Positions 61,713 through 64,000 of a DNA stretch of 64,000 nucleotides are shown here, piece by piece. This stretch comes from DATBGO01 sp963695645 (lineage in GTDB: Bacteria > Actinomycetota > Actinomycetes > Streptosporangiales > Streptosporangiaceae). The notes beneath the pieces were generated by a model. It saw nothing but the letters and a program-made list of their open reading frames with translations. It was not told the origin of the DNA and did not search any database. The DNA lies in NCBI GenBank assembly GCA_963695645.1, contig CAVOHC010000002.1, positions 1-64,000 on the forward strand, given 5' to 3'. Positions within the stretch are counted from its first letter, which is position 1. Every line of letters begins with the position of its first letter. Position numbers and translations under genes: made by a program.

Positions 61713-62023
61713 TCACACGGCCGTCGCCTGGGTGATCGGTGCGCCGTGGCAGCGCTTCCATTTTCGCCCGCTGCCGCGGGAGCAGGGGTCGTTACGGCCA
61801 CGCTGCGTGTCCTGCCTGGCGTAGGCGCCCATGAGTTCGGCAGGGGCCCGGTTCGCCCGCAGGAGCTGGCTCATGGTTTGCATGGACTTGGCGACGTGGC
61901 GGCGGAAGTACTTGTAGCCCGGGCACAGGTAATGCTGGCCTGGCTCGCCGTAGGGGGAGGTGGCGAACCGGTCCTTGGGGCAGCCGCCGTTGCAGGCGAA
62001 CCGGACGTCGCAGTCGCGGCAGG
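61713..62023 (-). pseudogene. Sulfatase maturase C-terminal fragment (~103 codons)
   Basis: The minus strand reads CRDCDVRFACNGGCPKDRFA, TSPYGEPGQHYLCPGYKYFR, then LLRANRAPAELMGAYARQDT and RNDPCSRGSGRKWKRCHGAP. It is closely related to the end of the maturase at 20206-21648, including the SEC-C motif, in which one Cys is now Arg or Ser (PCSRGSG for PCPCGSG). The radical SAM domain is absent: at 62024 the sequence switches abruptly to another gene remnant. Confidence 0.75.
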
Positions 62024-62260
62024 CTGTCAGAAGCTGAACGTCAGGCTGCGGCTGCTCTCCAAGCGGCCCGCGCGTTCGGCCTCGACACCCACCGGGGCAC
62101 GGTTGACGCCCATCTCGCGCTGGCCGGAGTTCTCATCGACCGCAACGAGCTCACGGATGCGACCGCGGCGCTCCGGCGCCTGGAGAAGATCCTTCAGGCC
62201 AACCCGGTGGCCCGCGTCTACCAGGTCCTGCTCCGCCGGCTCGGCGGCTGCCAACTACCC
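62024..62260 (+). pseudogene. Helical (LuxR/MalT-like TPR) remnant
   Basis: A plus frame reads LSEAERQAAAALQAARAFGL, DTHRGTVDAHLALAGVLIDR and NELTDATAALRRLEKILQAN. This is typical of TPR-like helical repeats in LAL-type regulators. It has no start and loses the pattern after about 62260. The junction with the maturase fragment at 62023/62024 is sharp. Confidence 0.4.
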
Positions 62261-62512
62261 TGGCAGGGGGTCCGCTCATGGCGGATTGCGGCCACCCGGG
62301 CCGCTGGGCAGATGCCCGAGGGCGGGCCCCAGCTTCACCCGCCCACCGGAGCCATCGTCAGGACCCTGGCATGCTCACCGCCCTAATGGTCAGGAACGTT
62401 CTGCCTCTGGCAGGTGACGGGAGGCCGGAACCAGTTCACACGTCTTGGGCTGAAGGAGCGGTGAAGGAGAGCGAGCAGTTCAAGGGAACGATCAGCGTCG
62501 GCCCTGGTCAGG

Positions 62513-62622
62513 ACCGCCGCAGTTGCCCCAACGCTCGACAACGTCCCGGTCCTCGGGCTGATCGTGCTGATCAGGACATTCCTCAGCTTCTCCCTGGAGA
62601 TCGAAATTGACGGCGTCTGGCC
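62513..62622 (+). pseudogene. DUF1622 membrane protein fragment
   Basis: TAAVAPTLDNVPVLGLIVLI and RTFLSFSLEIEIDGVWP match the second helix and C-terminal SLExExDGxWP signature of DUF1622 proteins. The first helix and N-terminus are absent, and a tandem repeat begins at the P. Confidence 0.6.
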
Positions 62623-62652
62623 AGCGGCGGGCACTGGCCAGCGGCGGGCACT
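62619..62652 (+). repeat. 17-bp tandem duplication
   Basis: GGCCAGCGGCGGGCACT at 62619-62635 is repeated exactly at 62636-62652, directly after the DUF1622 fragment. It may mark a recombination joint. Confidence 0.85.
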
Positions 62653-62700
62653 GTCAAACAGGCCACCCAGACCCCGCTCGAGCCCGGCTCCCAATGAGCG

Positions 62701-62994
62701 TGGCAGAGCTTCCGGATCGATATCGCCGACGGCGGGTATGCGGCCCCCTTCGCGCTTCTGGTCCACACCTCGACCATCATCTGGTACACGCGCTACGGTC
62801 ACCGGGCTGACATCGACGACCGCCGCGCCGCGCAGCCCTGGTACCGGACCAAGACCGAGCCCGCCTTCGAGGACATGCTCATCAAACTGCGCCGCACCCT
62901 GATCGCCGCCCGGCTTTCCGGCAGTCGCCGAGTTCACCCTACCGGCGGCCAGATCCGCGCCGTGCTCGCGGCCTGGACCGATGCCGCCGCATAA
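62701..62994 (+). pseudogene. Transposase C-terminal fragment
   Basis: The plus frame reads APFALLVHTSTIIWYTRYGH, RADIDDRRAAQPWYRTKTEP and AFEDMLIKLRRTLIAARLSG before a TAA. LVHTSTIIWYTRYGH and QPWYRTKTEPAFEDML are the end of a common actinobacterial DDE transposase (IS701-type group by recollection). The catalytic N-terminal part is missing. Confidence 0.55.
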
Positions 62995-63036
62995 CCACGA
63001 AACTTCAGATCGCCCGTGGGATGACAACGTCTGTCG

Positions 63037-64000
63037 TCACCTCTCGTCTTCGATGAGTTGGGACACCGCCTCGATGAGGGCGAGATGAGTGAATGCTTGG
63101 GGAAAGTTCCCGAGATGCTCACCGGTCGACGTGTCGATTTCTTCGGCGTACAGGTTCAGCGGGCCCGCGTAGGACAGGAGCTTCTTGCACAGGGCACGGG
63201 CACGGTCGGTCTCGCCGATCATGGCCAGGGCGCTTACCAGCCACCACGAGCAGATCGTGAAGGTCCCCTCCTTGCCGGCGAATCCGGTATCAGTGCTGTC
63301 TACCTTGTAGCGCAGGACAAGGCCGTCGTCGGTCAGCTCGTCGGCGATGGCCAGCACTGTGGCCCTGATGCGCTCGTCGTCGGGAGGCAAGAACCCCATG
63401 ATGGGGAGCAGAAGCAGCGAGGCGTCGAGCTCGTCGTTCTCGTAGGCCTGACGGAACCGGCCCTGCTCGTCAACGCCCTTGTCGAGGATTTCGGCCTTCA
63501 TCGCATCGGCGGCTTTTTGCCATCGGATGGCGCGCTCGGAGTCTCCGCGTTCTTGAGCAAGGTCGGCGCCACGTTCAGCGGCGACCCAGCACATCACCGC
63601 CGACTCCGTGAAATGCTGCGGCTCACCCCGGATTTCCCAGATGCCCTGGTCTGCATCACCTGCGTGCTTGATGGCCTCATCGACGAAACCGGCGAGGCCT
63701 TCCCAGACCGGCCCGATGATCTGCTCGGCGCCCTGGTGCAGGTGGGAGTCCACGGCGTCAACCAGCATGCCCCACACATCGTTCTGGTGCTGGTTCCATG
63801 CGCCGTTGCCGACCCGTACCGGCTTGGAGTCGCGCCAGCCCGAGAGGTGGTCGATCGTTCTCTCGGTGAGGTCTCGCTCACCGCCGATCCCGTACATGAT
63901 CTGGAGCTCGGAGAAGGGCTCGTCAATGTCCTTCCCCCGGAGGGCCTCAAGTATGAAGGCGAAGTACTCGAGCGCCTCCCAGTCGTAGCCGAGCCGGTAG
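63037..64000 (-). CDS. Glycoside hydrolase family 15 protein (partial)
   Basis: The visible 321 residues are the C-terminal part of a GH15 (alpha,alpha)6-barrel enzyme. Marks include YRLGYDWEALEYFAFILEAL at the window edge, IMYGIGGERDLTERTIDHLS, GNGAWNQHQNDVWGMLVDAV, then GIWEIRGEPQHFTESAVMCW with the catalytic Glu of W-E-I-R-G, and WWLVSALAMIGETDRARAL with GNFPQAFTHLALIEA near the end. The family includes glucoamylases, dextranases and actinobacterial trehalases; the pattern here is closest to trehalase-like members. The gene continues beyond 64000. Confidence 0.9.
   Translation of the reverse strand, partial: YRLGYDWEALEYFAFILEALRGKDIDEPFSELQIMYGIGGERDLTERTIDHLSGWRDSKPVRVGNGAWNQHQNDVWGMLVDAVDSHLHQGAEQIIGPVWEGLAGFVDEAIKHAGDADQGIWEIRGEPQHFTESAVMCWVAAERGADLAQERGDSERAIRWQKAADAMKAEILDKGVDEQGRFRQAYENDELDASLLLLPIMGFLPPDDERIRATVLAIADELTDDGLVLRYKVDSTDTGFAGKEGTFTICSWWLVSALAMIGETDRARALCKKLLSYAGPLNLYAEEIDTSTGEHLGNFPQAFTHLALIEAVSQLIEDER

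Overview
The window is GC-rich throughout. It has GTG/TTG starts, short overlapping operons, TetR, LuxR and XRE regulators, F420-type (DUF385) and P450 enzymes, and actinobacterial families such as GAP/Sap, DUF2252, DUF1269 and SHOCT. This points to a large-genome actinomycete, probably of the Streptosporangiales type. The rank is an inference from family content; there is no rRNA, tRNA or other marker gene here, and I saw no CRISPR array.

Layout. 0.2-5.1 kb: a BMP-type nucleoside ABC importer (two permeases, lipoprotein, double ATPase). 5.7-6.0: integrase remnant. 6.2-7.8: APC permease. 8.2-10.4: NTPase/TPR protein. 10.5-11.5: remnants of a conjugation ATPase (VirD4/TraG-like) and a cation-efflux (CDF) protein. 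12.1-15.9: a probable transposon with a 12-bp target duplication, an IS4-type transposase and two passenger genes (TetR, DUF385 oxidoreductase); it splits a small AT-richer gene. 16-19.2: small AT-richer genes and remnants, including a cut-off permease tail, a secreted protein, and LuxR and ABC stubs. 19.4-20.1: toxin-antitoxin pair. 20.2-31.0: a mostly minus-strand block with a radical-SAM sulfatase maturase, K+ channel, GAP protein, DUF1269, a large arylsulfatase, DUF7144 and a MalT-type LuxR activator. 31.5-37.8: CMD-like protein, DUF2252, aquaporin, CYTH-like protein, arginine-methyltransferase-like protein, SHOCT, NTF2-like and GNAT genes. 39.0-43.5: a redox operon (HD/LuxR regulator, NTF2-like, P450, OsmC, truncated monooxygenase). 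44-48.8: DUF5666 protein, toxin-antitoxin genes, GNAT, broken IS630. 49.0-55.5: a four-gene envelope operon (PAP2, PAP2-kinase fusion, OpuAC-type binding lipoprotein, kinase/flippase fusion). 56.6-63: IS110 remnant, DedA stub, second aquaporin, BON stub, second DUF2252, two decayed maturase ends and a transposase tail. 63.0-64.0: a GH15 hydrolase running off the end.

How it fits together. The sulfatase carries the Cys-type C-x-P-x-R activation site and lies on the same strand as a maturase that could convert that Cys to formylglycine. The LuxR activator's own 3' tail plus a conserved TTTCATCCCATCAGGA-type dyad occurs in four places. At three of them (DUF7144, SHOCT, GAP) it lies 143-164 bp before a stress-type gene, and at the fourth about 50 bp before a CMD-like gene. 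This suggests a shared control element. About twenty truncated or frameshifted genes lie between intact operons, so the window looks like an actively eroding accessory zone. The two least described intact systems are the 49-55.5 kb kinase/PAP2/flippase operon and the 12.1-15.9 kb passenger-gene transposon.
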